Program-made: the position numbers and the translations under genes
Source of the DNA: Methanomicrobium sp. W14
GTDB lineage: Archaea > Halobacteriota > Methanomicrobia > Methanomicrobiales > Methanomicrobiaceae
NCBI RefSeq assembly: GCF_017875315.1
Contig: NZ_JAGGMM010000001.1
Location: 496,001 to 560,000, forward strand
Length of the DNA: 64,000 nt
Reading direction: 5' to 3'
Notes under the pieces: model-generated
Databases searched by the model: none
The model's input: the letters and a program-made list of their open reading frames with translations, nothing else
What the model was told of the DNA's origin: nothing
Shown here: positions 1 through 7,687 of the stretch, in pieces
Layout of the letters: each line of letters starts with the position of its first letter
How positions within the stretch are numbered: the first letter of the stretch is position 1

Positions 1-164
1 ATCATCCCGAGAGCGATGAGCCATTTTATAACCTTTTCATAAGGCCATTTGCGTACGGTGTCGACATCGACACAAAGCTCCTTTGAAAGGAAGTAGAACT
101 CAAGGTCAAGTCCGACCTCCGCCTCCCAGGTGTCTATGCAGTCTGACCCGTATTCAGAAAATCC
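1..164 (-). pseudogene. Gene fragment open to the left edge, function unknown
   Basis: A reading frame on the minus strand stays open from about 164 to the window edge. It encodes an acidic-then-hydrophobic stretch ending KWPYEKVIKWLIALGM. It has no start codon: a stop lies immediately upstream at the junction with the insertion-sequence relic that begins near 157, so the 5' part of the gene has been lost or displaced. The composition is reminiscent of small phage structural or chaperone proteins, but I do not recognise a family. Confidence 0.3.
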
Positions 165-563
165 TCAAAATTTTCAGTAAATGACAGAAAACATGCAAAA
201 TCATTGATCAGCCAGACTCCAAGAGTAACAAAAAGCCAGTGTTTTATGATGAACAAAGGCTATGATGCAGAATGGATTCATGAATCTATCTGGGGATATA
301 TCGGTGCAAATTCTCGAATTCCTGTAAGAAAATGGGTCGAAAAGATCCACATAGGAGAAGTCCGGTTTGAAATGCTTGATAACCTTGATCAGGAAAAATA
401 CGGACGAATAAATTTTGTTGAATGTGTTTTTTCAATGATTAAACGTAAATATGGGGATGCTTTGTGCTCAAGAAAATACTATAATCAGATTAAGGGAATC
501 AAAGTCAGAATAATTCTTCACAATCTGCTTCTTGAAAAAAGTGATTAGGTTTTCTACAGAGCC
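157..563 (+). mobile_element. Relic of an IS5-like insertion sequence (3' end only)
   Basis: This segment aligns base for base with the 3' part of the complete element at 6724-7703, from its codons for KFPVND onward, with scattered substitutions. It keeps the right terminal repeat AGGTTTTCTACAGAGCC at 547-563, versus AGGATTTCTACAGAGCC in the intact copy. The left end and the first half of the transposase are missing, so it cannot move by itself. It marks the left part of the island as a site of repeated transposition. Confidence 0.85.
204..548 (+). pseudogene. IS5-like transposase, C-terminal fragment
   Basis: The frame covers the last 114 residues of a DDE transposase. It retains the second catalytic Asp region (MNKGYDAEWI) and the third catalytic Glu (NFVECVFSMIKRKYG), but lacks the first Asp and the whole N-terminal half. 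The TTG at 204 is an internal Leu codon in the full-length homologue, not a real start, because the similarity continues upstream to about 157. It is not expected to give a functional product. Confidence 0.85.
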
Positions 564-766
564 GAAATATCTCTTTTTTAGAGTAATAATACATTTGTTA
601 CAAAATGTGCTTTTGATTGAGAACCTTTTGCAGAAATTAAAAAAGGTGATATAGCACTTTTTGTGAAATTTATTATAGACATATTTTTTCTTTGATTATC
701 TTATGCTTTAATTACAGTATCTGCCGAAATAGATATCTGTAACAGGTTAACGGAGCAAAAATTCCT
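564..766. other. AT-rich spacer, probable promoter region
   Basis: This is non-coding, T-rich sequence between the IS relic and the truncated hydrolase gene. I see no hairpin, repeat or small open frame with a ribosome binding site. It probably holds the promoter of the gene at 767. Confidence 0.4.
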
Positions 767-1231
767 ATGAGTCTTCTTTTCAAAGATAAACAATTCGATT
801 TTCAGGCACTGCGTCTTTTGGGTGAAGCTGTTTACGGTTCCGCCGATATCGGGGAAGTGGTATCAACCGCGGAGAAAATCAGGGAAAACGATTACGAAAG
901 CTGGTGTTCGGAATGGACAAAAACCGCTGAAAGACTGAAAAAAAGTGCTGATGAATCCTATTCATCCGGTCATTTTGTGAGCGCCAGAAAGGCATACCTG
1001 CGGGCTTCAAACTACTATCGCACTGCGGAGTTTTACCTCCATGAAAACCCCGGTGATCCAAGGATTTCGAAATTATACAACGAAAGTCTTGCATGCTTCT
1101 CAAAGGTCATGCAGCTAAACGACCCGGTTATAGAAAGTGTAGGAATTCCCTACGAAAAAACGATGCTTCCGGCACATTATTACAGGCTGAAGGGAATGTG
1201 TGAATTTCCAGCCGTATTTTTCGTTGAATAA
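767..1231 (+). CDS. Truncated FrsA/dihydropseudooxynicotine hydrolase-like protein (N-terminal cap only)
   Basis: The 154 residues match the helical N-terminal domain of the FrsA-like alpha/beta hydrolases: SWxxxW, then GHFVSARKAYLRASNYYRTAEF, then DPR, then IPYEKTMLPAHYYR. In full-length relatives (about 380-420 residues) the last motif leads straight into the catalytic hydrolase core with its nucleophile Ser. Here the frame stops about 12 residues later, so the catalytic Ser, Asp and His are absent. The start ATG has a purine-rich leader. I read it as a 3'-deleted remnant, although a free-standing helical domain cannot be excluded. It lies downstream of an IS relic in a decaying region. Confidence 0.75.
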   Translation: MSLLFKDKQFDFQALRLLGEAVYGSADIGEVVSTAEKIRENDYESWCSEWTKTAERLKKSADESYSSGHFVSARKAYLRASNYYRTAEFYLHENPGDPRISKLYNESLACFSKVMQLNDPVIESVGIPYEKTMLPAHYYRLKGMCEFPAVFFVE

Positions 1232-1312
1232 TTTTAAGGAATTACATTCCCGGCAACTGTGTTCTTTAAATATAAAAAAAGAGTAAACCCCTAAAAAAGA
1301 GGTTAATTCATC

Positions 1313-1774
1313 ATGTCAGCTGAAGAGAACAAAGAACTGGTTAAAAAATTTATTAATGCCTACAATAATCGTGATATAGATTTGTTTGACAGTCTTGTAG
1401 CCGCAGATTATATTGACAACACCCACGGGCAAAAGGGCATCGAAAGTTTCAGGCAGCTTTTTCTGGACGCTTTCAGAGCATTTCCGGATTGGCATGAGAA
1501 TATTGAGGACATCATCGCCGAAGGCGACAGAGTGTGGGTCCGTGTTAAGGCAACCGGGACACATACAGGGGAATGGAGTCTTTCCGGAGTTGCACTTCCG
1601 CCGACCGGAAACAGGCTTGAAATGATGATGGTTTTTATCTGGAGAATCGCTGACGGCAGGCTTGCCGAAGGCTGGGAAGTGGACTCAGATTCCGATTTTC
1701 TGATAAAGCTCGGCGTAATGGATTACACCGAAAAGGGGAAGGAAATTTTTGCAGAAAATCCGGGTCAACGTTAG
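1313..1774 (+). CDS. SnoaL-like ester-cyclase family protein
   Basis: This 153-residue protein has the SnoaL/NTF2-like fold signature: an N-terminal helix NKELVKKFINAYNNRDIDLFDSL, then GIESFRQLFLDAFRAFPDWH, IEDIIAEGDRVWVRVKATGTHTGEW, and a C-terminal strand with WEVDSD. Members of this family are small cone-shaped proteins binding hydrophobic substrates; some are polyketide cyclases, most are uncharacterised. A GAGG ribosome binding site lies about 10 nt before the ATG. It is complete in length, ends in TAG, and stands alone. The substrate cannot be predicted. Confidence 0.8.
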   Translation: MSAEENKELVKKFINAYNNRDIDLFDSLVAADYIDNTHGQKGIESFRQLFLDAFRAFPDWHENIEDIIAEGDRVWVRVKATGTHTGEWSLSGVALPPTGNRLEMMMVFIWRIADGRLAEGWEVDSDSDFLIKLGVMDYTEKGKEIFAENPGQR

Positions 1775-1845
1775 TGTAAAATTAAAATGTGCCGCCTATT
1801 CATTTCTGATGTAAAAAATGCAGTCCTGATTCAGGACTCTCAACA

Positions 1846-2229
1846 TCAACAGACACCGCATGACATCGTCATGTTCATGGCCGGCATATTATATTCGTTT
1901 ATGTCTGTCGTTTTTATTGTCCTTGGAGTGGATTTGTTCCTTATTTTCAGGATAATTAAAAGTTTAAGCTCAATTTTATCATCTGATATATCAAGGTTTA
2001 ACTCTATCTGGTGAGGGTTTCCCAGTGCATGCTTTGAAACACCAAACTTTTTTGATGCGTTTGAAATTTCAACTCCTTTAAGGGAGTTCTCTTTATTTAA
2101 GTCAGGTATTATATTATCCAGGTTTAATGAGTGACTGTAATCTTCACCCCTGGTAAAAAAGAACAAGCTGTCATTTTCATAACCATAATCTATTGTATCT
2201 GCATCTGTTTCAACCGGTTCGACAGCCAT
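1846..2229 (-). CDS. DUF2283-like small protein with C-terminal extension
   Basis: The 127-residue protein has a central segment typical of DUF2283: IDYGYENDSLFFF, a short linker, DNIIPDLNKENSLKGVEISNASKKFG. In that family a YDxexDxLY strand is followed by a GIEIxxAS motif. Residues after about 90 (KIRNKSTPRT to the Cys-containing tail) are not part of that domain and may be a chance extension. The function of DUF2283 is unknown. The frame runs over an opposite-strand open frame at 1787-2014, which I consider a shadow. Confidence 0.5.
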   Translation of the reverse strand: MAVEPVETDADTIDYGYENDSLFFFTRGEDYSHSLNLDNIIPDLNKENSLKGVEISNASKKFGVSKHALGNPHQIELNLDISDDKIELKLLIILKIRNKSTPRTIKTTDINEYNMPAMNMTMSCGVC

Positions 2230-2575
2230 TTTGTTTTATCTTTCTGTTTATTTCTTTCCTGTAGCATATAATTAAATTATTATCTCATCCGTTCGTTGTT
2301 CCGGGTCGGTTATATACAGTTAAGGTGTCAAAAGTGTCACGTTGGTTTATTCATTTTCTTAACGGTTTTTCATTTTCTGTGACAGTTGAGAAAAACATTA
2401 TACTAGTCCTGTTTATGTAAATCAGGTTTAATATACAATCATTTTATTTTTTCTGCATTTTAATGTTATATCAGAGATTTTGTTCTTTTAAATCACGCAG
2501 GTGAGTGAAAGAAAAACTTTTCAAGCTTTTTATGGATATAGCAGCAGGACGGGGCGGCAGAAGAGAGTGCTTAAA
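2230..2575. other. Intergenic region between divergent genes
   Basis: This is an AT-rich spacer between the minus-strand DUF2283-like gene and the plus-strand radical SAM gene. It should contain promoters for both; a TATA-like stretch lies near 2463-2470. The frame of the radical SAM gene is open back to a GTG at 2501, so the last 75 bases may be coding. No repeats or RNA gene were recognised. Confidence 0.4.
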
Positions 2576-4324
2576 ATGAGTGTACATTGTATTACAGAAG
2601 AAAAAATAACAACAGACAGAGAAAACTCAACTGGTATATATTCAGTCAGGTGCAGCATCTGCGAGAACCGGTGCACAATAACCGAAGGTGCGACCGGAAG
2701 GTGCAGAATGTATACCGTATCGGACGGTCTGCTTAAGGAGAAGTATCCGGGAATGCTATTCGCCATGTACCCGGTCTCCATAGAAAATATTCCCATACTT
2801 CATTTCATGCCCAACGGAAAGCTCATGCTTATCTCGACAATCGGCTGCAACTTTTCATGTCCGGGATGTGTATCCTGGATGATAATCAAAAGCCCGGATT
2901 CGGTATCAAGGATGCTGAAAAAAGTCAGTCCTGAAGAGGTGGTTAAGTCCGCAAAATCAGAGGACTGTTCAGGAATTGTTTTCTGCCTGAACGAGCCTTC
3001 GGTGTCCTATTACAGTTTTCTTGAATATATCAGGGCCGCAAAGGAGAACGGCCTTGTAGCCGGCTGTTCTACAAACGGATACATGACGAAGGAGGCGGTT
3101 GTTGAATGCTCCAAATATCTTGATTTCGTAAATATCGGCCTTAAAGGGTCAAGCCCTGAAAGATACCGTGAGTGCAAAGCAGCATCCCCTGACTCCGTAT
3201 TCAGAAATATCAGGCTTTTTCATGAAAACGGTGTCCATGTCGAAGTTTCTATAATGCACCTTCTCGGAAGGGAGGAAGAAGTATTGAAAGCCGCGGAGAT
3301 TATCGGGGGAATTTCGCGTGAAATCCCTCTCCAGATAATGCCTTTCATGCCGCATGATGAATCACAGAGAAAGGACCGTCCTTCAGTCGCCGAGTCTGAA
3401 AAACTCTGCACTTCCCTTGAACAATATCTTGACTTTGTATATATTTTCAATACTCCTGAAACAGAACGCCTGAATACCTACTGCCCGTCATGCAAAAGGA
3501 TAATAATAAAAAGAAAGTTCAACGGCCCTATGGGAGCGAAGGTGATAAGCTACAGGGAAGGAGGAGTATGCGAATGCGGGAGGGATATCGGGATTAAGGG
3601 GGAGATAAAACCTCACGGGTTTTCCGAACCAAGATACATCGGGGGATATAGGTCAGTCAAGGCCCTTGACGGAATAGCAGTTCACCTGAAAACACTGGGA
3701 GTTACCGACAGTTCAACGGTGATAGACGTCTGGATAAAAGCTCTTGAAAGCGGTTATCTAAGTGAACTTCATAAGAAAACGTCCACAGTAGAAGGGTTCT
3801 TCAACGACCTCGGTTATTTTGCATCTCTTGTCGGGGCAGAAGAAAAGTACCGGGAAATCTACAGGAAATATCACCCGGTTGTCGAAAAGATATCCAAAGC
3901 CGTTGCCGGAGCAGAAACTCCTCCGGTGTATTCTATTATGGCAAAACCTGTCCTCCCACTGTTCGTGGATAAGATGGACATAGACCTTATACGCATCGCA
4001 GGCGGATACCCGATAAATCTGGAACTGGGACTTGACGATAAGTCAACGGAGATGGAGATCGACCCTGAAGTTATAAATTCGTTCAGGCCGGAATTTGTAT
4101 TTGTCAGCGGCAAGAGAGACGGCAGAGGTCTCACACCCGGTGACTGGCGTGAAGCGGGCTTTGATATCCCGGCTGTTGAAAAAGGAAACGTATTCAGTTT
4201 CTTCTATCCTGGCTCGGACAGCATTTTCGGCTGGACAATTACTCTCATGGACCTTGCAAACCGTATCCACCCTGAAATCTTTTCTTTTGACCTGGAGAGG
4301 GAAAGAAAACTGCTTGCAATATGA
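2576..4324 (+). CDS. Radical SAM protein fused to a periplasmic-binding-like domain
   Basis: The N-terminal half is a PflA/AmmeMemoRadiSam-type radical SAM domain. The cluster motif CNFSCPGC (CxxxCxxC, about residues 91-98) binds the SAM-ligating [4Fe-4S] centre. It is preceded by an extra Cys set CSICENRC and RC near residues 26-43. Further Cys pairs (CPSC and CECG) follow the barrel. The C-terminal ~200 residues (AKPVLPLFVDKMDIDLIRIAG to FRPEFVFVSG to WTITLMDLANRIHPEIFSFDL) resemble the helical-backbone metal/cobalamin-binding proteins of ABC importers, but with no signal peptide, so it acts in the cytoplasm. The frame extends upstream to a GTG at 2501. I prefer the ATG at 2576 because the extra 25 residues are basic and low-complexity, but neither start has a strong ribosome binding site. 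Substrate unknown. Confidence 0.85.
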   Translation: MSVHCITEEKITTDRENSTGIYSVRCSICENRCTITEGATGRCRMYTVSDGLLKEKYPGMLFAMYPVSIENIPILHFMPNGKLMLISTIGCNFSCPGCVSWMIIKSPDSVSRMLKKVSPEEVVKSAKSEDCSGIVFCLNEPSVSYYSFLEYIRAAKENGLVAGCSTNGYMTKEAVVECSKYLDFVNIGLKGSSPERYRECKAASPDSVFRNIRLFHENGVHVEVSIMHLLGREEEVLKAAEIIGGISREIPLQIMPFMPHDESQRKDRPSVAESEKLCTSLEQYLDFVYIFNTPETERLNTYCPSCKRIIIKRKFNGPMGAKVISYREGGVCECGRDIGIKGEIKPHGFSEPRYIGGYRSVKALDGIAVHLKTLGVTDSSTVIDVWIKALESGYLSELHKKTSTVEGFFNDLGYFASLVGAEEKYREIYRKYHPVVEKISKAVAGAETPPVYSIMAKPVLPLFVDKMDIDLIRIAGGYPINLELGLDDKSTEMEIDPEVINSFRPEFVFVSGKRDGRGLTPGDWREAGFDIPAVEKGNVFSFFYPGSDSIFGWTITLMDLANRIHPEIFSFDLERERKLLAI

Positions 4325-4348
4325 TAAATTCGGAAGGCTGCTAAAAAA

Positions 4349-4371
4349 TTAAAGGGATATACCCTTTAAAT
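4349..4371. terminator. Palindrome between convergent genes, probable bidirectional terminator
   Basis: TTAAAGGG-ATATA-CCCTTTAA is a near-perfect inverted repeat that contains the stop codon of the minus-strand AAA+ gene and lies 25 nt after the stop of the plus-strand radical SAM gene. Its position between converging genes suggests a shared transcription end. The T-tract is weak. Confidence 0.45.
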
Positions 4372-6181
4372 CATCCAGGATTATTGTGGACAAATCTTCT
4401 TTTGATGGATTTTCTTTCATAGCAAGTCTGTTTGACATATTCTTATACGCCTGCTCAAAGAAATTCCGGACTTCTCTGCCATTTGCAAAATCCGCTCCCT
4501 TTGTTTTGCATCTTTTTTCAAAGACAGCTTTTGCATAAACCTGACTTTCTTCCGTCAAAGTCATTCCGTTTTTATGGCAACGTATATTGAGGATCTCTAT
4601 CAGTTCGTCAGGAGAATAATCTTCAAAGTTAATAAATTTGTTAAATCTGGAGCGAAGACCGGGATTTGACTGTAAAAATTCCTGCATTAAATCCGGGTAT
4701 CCTGCAACAATAACCAGAAAATCACTGCGATTATCTTCCATTGCCTTTAACAAAGTAGCGATTGCTTCATCACCAAAATCATTTCCCCCTTTTGAATTTG
4801 TCAACGTGTAAGCTTCATCGATAAACAAAATACCTCCCAGTGCACTCTGCACAACTTCCTGAACTTTTAGTGCAGTCTGACCGACATATCCTGCAACAAG
4901 GTCTGATCTGTCCACTTCAACAAGGTTTCCCCTGGAAAGGACGCCCAGTTTGTGATAAATTTCAGCAACCAGTCTTGCTACTGTGGTTTTCCCGGTCCCG
5001 GGGTTTCCGGAGAAGACCATATGTAGTGAAAGTTCAGGTTGATTTAATCCGTTATTCTCGCGGATCTGCCTTAATTTTACTAGATTTATCTGTGAATTTA
5101 TATCTTCTTTTACTGAAGACAAACCTGTAAGTTCGTTAAGTTCTCTGAGTAAGTCTTCCAGTGATTTCCCGTCATTTTCACCGTTAAGGTCACTTAGCAT
5201 ATCGTCAAGACTGCTTTTGCTGCTGTCTTTTATTATTCTTTTAGATTGATCAGACGTTCCTTTCTGCAGTAATTCCTTCACTTCTTCTGTTGATTCAATA
5301 TCGGGATTATATTCCAAAGCGTTATTATATGCTTCATTGCATTCATTTTCAGGTGCATGAGTCATTTTCAGGGCATAATACCGACAGTAACATAAAAAAG
5401 CATTTAAACCCTTAGTTTCTTCATGATCTGGCAAAAGAACCAGTGGATGGTCTAAGGAATCCTGATATTTACCGGAATCACAAAAACAGGTAGTTAAAGT
5501 TGCATTTGCAATATAATATTCAAGGGAATCCTTCTCACATAGTTCTAAAACTGTATATGCAGATTCAATGGCATCATCAGATCTTTCCAGTTCAGCCAAA
5601 ACCAGCATTTTTCCACACCATGCACCGGTTTTTTCCCAATCAACTTTAATAGCATTATTATAAAAATTCAAGGATTTGTCATAATTTTTAAGTTCACGAT
5701 AGACATCACCGATTCTTTTATAAAATTCAGCTATATAAACATCTGGAGAGGATTCTAATCCGTCCTGATATTTCCTAAGAGCAAGACGATATTTCTCGGA
5801 CAACATCAAAAATCTTCCGCGTGATAGATTAAGTAATGCATCAGTTTTTAGTTTATTATCAGAAAAGTCATAACCAAAAGTATCGTCCCAGGAATAAAAA
5901 GCATTATAGCAGGCTTCTAATAAATTCAAAAATTCTTCAATAGAGCCTGTATCATCTTCAAAAACTTCAAAATATTCATTAATCCCGGATTCTAAAATGT
6001 CTATTGAATTATTGTAATATTCAAAAGCTCTTTCGTATTTTGATTTAGCTTTGTTCTCTTTTCCGGATTCGTAATATTTTTTTACATAAGTCAATTCATG
6101 AGTTAAATCATTAAGCATCTCAACAAGTTCATCGGATAAATTCTGTGAGGAATCACTCTGAAATATATTGGAAAAACTCAT
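4349..6181 (-). CDS. TPR-containing CbbX/EccA-type AAA+ ATPase
   Basis: This 610-residue protein (from the ATG at 6181; the frame is open to 6232) has an N-terminal helical half with tetratricopeptide-like repeats (for example AEFYKRIGDVYRELKNYDKSLNFYNNAI in pieces around 150-190). A linker leads to a CbbX/SpoVK-class AAA+ module: Walker A GNPGTGKTT (about 392-400), Walker B ILFIDEA (about 451-457), and the sensor/arginine-finger region NPGLRSRFNKFINFEDY. The architecture, TPR then CbbX-like AAA+, is that of EccA of type VII secretion and of some encapsulated-complex chaperones. I see no ESX genes nearby, so a role as a substrate remodeller is inference. A GGT-rich leader upstream of the ATG at 6181 favours that start. 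Composition is AT-rich like its island neighbours. Confidence 0.8.
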   Translation of the reverse strand: MSFSNIFQSDSSQNLSDELVEMLNDLTHELTYVKKYYESGKENKAKSKYERAFEYYNNSIDILESGINEYFEVFEDDTGSIEEFLNLLEACYNAFYSWDDTFGYDFSDNKLKTDALLNLSRGRFLMLSEKYRLALRKYQDGLESSPDVYIAEFYKRIGDVYRELKNYDKSLNFYNNAIKVDWEKTGAWCGKMLVLAELERSDDAIESAYTVLELCEKDSLEYYIANATLTTCFCDSGKYQDSLDHPLVLLPDHEETKGLNAFLCYCRYYALKMTHAPENECNEAYNNALEYNPDIESTEEVKELLQKGTSDQSKRIIKDSSKSSLDDMLSDLNGENDGKSLEDLLRELNELTGLSSVKEDINSQINLVKLRQIRENNGLNQPELSLHMVFSGNPGTGKTTVARLVAEIYHKLGVLSRGNLVEVDRSDLVAGYVGQTALKVQEVVQSALGGILFIDEAYTLTNSKGGNDFGDEAIATLLKAMEDNRSDFLVIVAGYPDLMQEFLQSNPGLRSRFNKFINFEDYSPDELIEILNIRCHKNGMTLTEESQVYAKAVFEKRCKTKGADFANGREVRNFFEQAYKNMSNRLAMKENPSKEDLSTIILDDLKGISL

Positions 6182-6232
6182 ATTACCACACATCACTGCA
6201 TAATTCTGATTCCAGTTTAAACAAAGCCTCAT

Positions 6233-6396
6233 TTGGAATATCAGATGAAGACCCTGTAAATAAATTATATACGATATGTTTTATGGTTTTGACGCAGAAT
6301 AAATGATTAAAATCATTAAATCGACCCATATTACTATAATTATCATAACAAGATATTAATTTTTTTAAATATTCATAATCAAAATATTTGAAAAAT
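6233..6396. other. AT-rich spacer upstream of the AAA+ gene
   Basis: This is non-coding, very AT-rich sequence between the AAA+ gene start and the IS relic. It likely contains the AAA+ promoter on the minus strand. No direct repeat flanking the IS relic could be found here. Confidence 0.35.
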
Positions 6397-6707
6397 TGGC
6401 TTTGTAGAAAGCTTTAATCACCTTTTTCAAGAAGTGTATTATGAACTATAATTCTTGTCTTAATTTTTCGAGGTGGTTATAACATTTTCTTGAACTCAGA
6501 GTGCTGCTGTACTTATGTTTAATCATTGAAAAAACATACTCAATAAGATTTCTTTGTCCATTTTCTGTGTGTTGTGTGTTCAGGTTCCCAAACATCTCTC
6601 TTCTATGTTTGTCGGATTTTTCCTCGTATATTTGTGGTTAAGTAATATCAGAACTCCTGTATGATCGATCTTTCGGTCGCTATTTTCAGGAAGATTCCCA
6701 CAAAGAG
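6397..6707 (-). mobile_element. Internally deleted, inverted IS relic (MITE-like)
   Basis: Read on the minus strand, this 311-bp segment has both ends of the IS5-like element but almost no transposase. The outer end at 6397 reads GGCTTTGTAGAAAGC, close to the intact terminal repeat. The other end at 6691-6707 is a decayed repeat. Between them are a leader and start codon (MFGNLN...) followed directly by the C-terminal coding part (NLIEYVFSMIKHKYS). The latter has a frameshift before the final VHNTLLEKGD. About 230 codons are deleted. It lies head to head with the intact copy, 16 bp away. Confidence 0.75.
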
Positions 6708-6723
6708 AAAATTTATAAAATTT

Positions 6724-6740
6724 GGCTCTGTAGAAATCCT
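6724..6740 (+). repeat. Left terminal inverted repeat of the IS
   Basis: GGCTCTGTAGAAATCCT, the exact reverse complement of 7687-7703. Confidence 0.95.
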
Positions 6741-6823
6741 CAGATAAAATATCGACCGAAAGATCGATCGTACAAGAGTTCCAACATTATTTAACCACAA
6801 ATAAGTGAGGAACTACCAAATAA

Positions 6824-7687
6824 ATGTTGCAGAACAGGTACATCAATCTTGTGAAAATCTCTCAGGAGGTAATAAAGGAATCAAAAGTACCTCTTCGTTC
6901 ATCTGTTTTCTCTAAGAAGAAATTTAACCAGCATCAACTTCTCTCATTGATCATTTTAAAGGAAGAAAGAGGAGTTAATTACCACAATTTCTGCGACCTT
7001 TTAGAGATTTTAACTCCTATAAGGGACTTATTGAATCTACAGGAAATTCCTCATTTCACTACTCTCCATAAATTTTTTTCAGGATTTCCTGCACGGATTT
7101 TTGCCATAATTTTAACGAAAACAATCAAAAAATTGTTGCAGAAAGGCGAGAAGGTTCCGGTTACATCAATTGATGCAACCGGATTTACCAGTGATTATGC
7201 AAGTCATTACTATTCAAAGCGCATCGGAAAAACGCGTAAAAGCTTTGTAAAAACATCAGTTGCAGTTGATTCAAAAAGTTTACTGGTCCTGGGTTGGAAA
7301 TTTTCAAAATTCCCGGTAAATGACAGGAAACATGCAAAATCATTGATCAACCAGACTCAGAGAGTAACAAAAAGCCAATGTTTTACTATGGATAAAAGCT
7401 ATGATGCAGAATGGATTCATGAATATATTCGGGGATATATCGGTGCAGATTCTCAAATCCCTGTAAGAAAATGGGACGGAAAGATCCACTCCGGAGAAGT
7501 CAGGTTTGAAATGATTGAAAATATTGATCGAAAAAAATATGGTAAAAGAAATCTTGTCGAATGCGTTTTTTTGATGATTAAACGTAAGTACGGAGAGACT
7601 TTACGCTCAAGAAAATATTACAACCAACTCAAAGAAATTAAAACAAGATTTATCATTCACAATATGCTTCTAGAAAAAAGGGATTAA
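6824..7687 (+). CDS. IS5-like DDE transposase
   Basis: This 287-residue transposase, full length for a compact IS5-type enzyme, cuts and joins the element ends. The N-terminal part (about 1-100) is helical and DNA-binding. The RNase H-fold catalytic triad is visible as D117 in SIDATGF, D190 in TMDKSYDAEWI and E246 in NLVECVFLMIKRKYG, the last being the conserved Y/N-R/E-F-K-R-Y-G element of IS4/IS5 enzymes. The ATG is preceded by GTGAGG. The gene fills the element and its stop codon lies at the edge of the right terminal repeat. It appears intact and possibly active. Confidence 0.92.
   Translation: MLQNRYINLVKISQEVIKESKVPLRSSVFSKKKFNQHQLLSLIILKEERGVNYHNFCDLLEILTPIRDLLNLQEIPHFTTLHKFFSGFPARIFAIILTKTIKKLLQKGEKVPVTSIDATGFTSDYASHYYSKRIGKTRKSFVKTSVAVDSKSLLVLGWKFSKFPVNDRKHAKSLINQTQRVTKSQCFTMDKSYDAEWIHEYIRGYIGADSQIPVRKWDGKIHSGEVRFEMIENIDRKKYGKRNLVECVFLMIKRKYGETLRSRKYYNQLKEIKTRFIIHNMLLEKRD

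Noticed and set aside
1787-2014. Plus-strand open frame of 75 codons
   Set aside because: It lies opposite the better-supported DUF2283-like gene, has no ribosome binding site and no recognisable domain.
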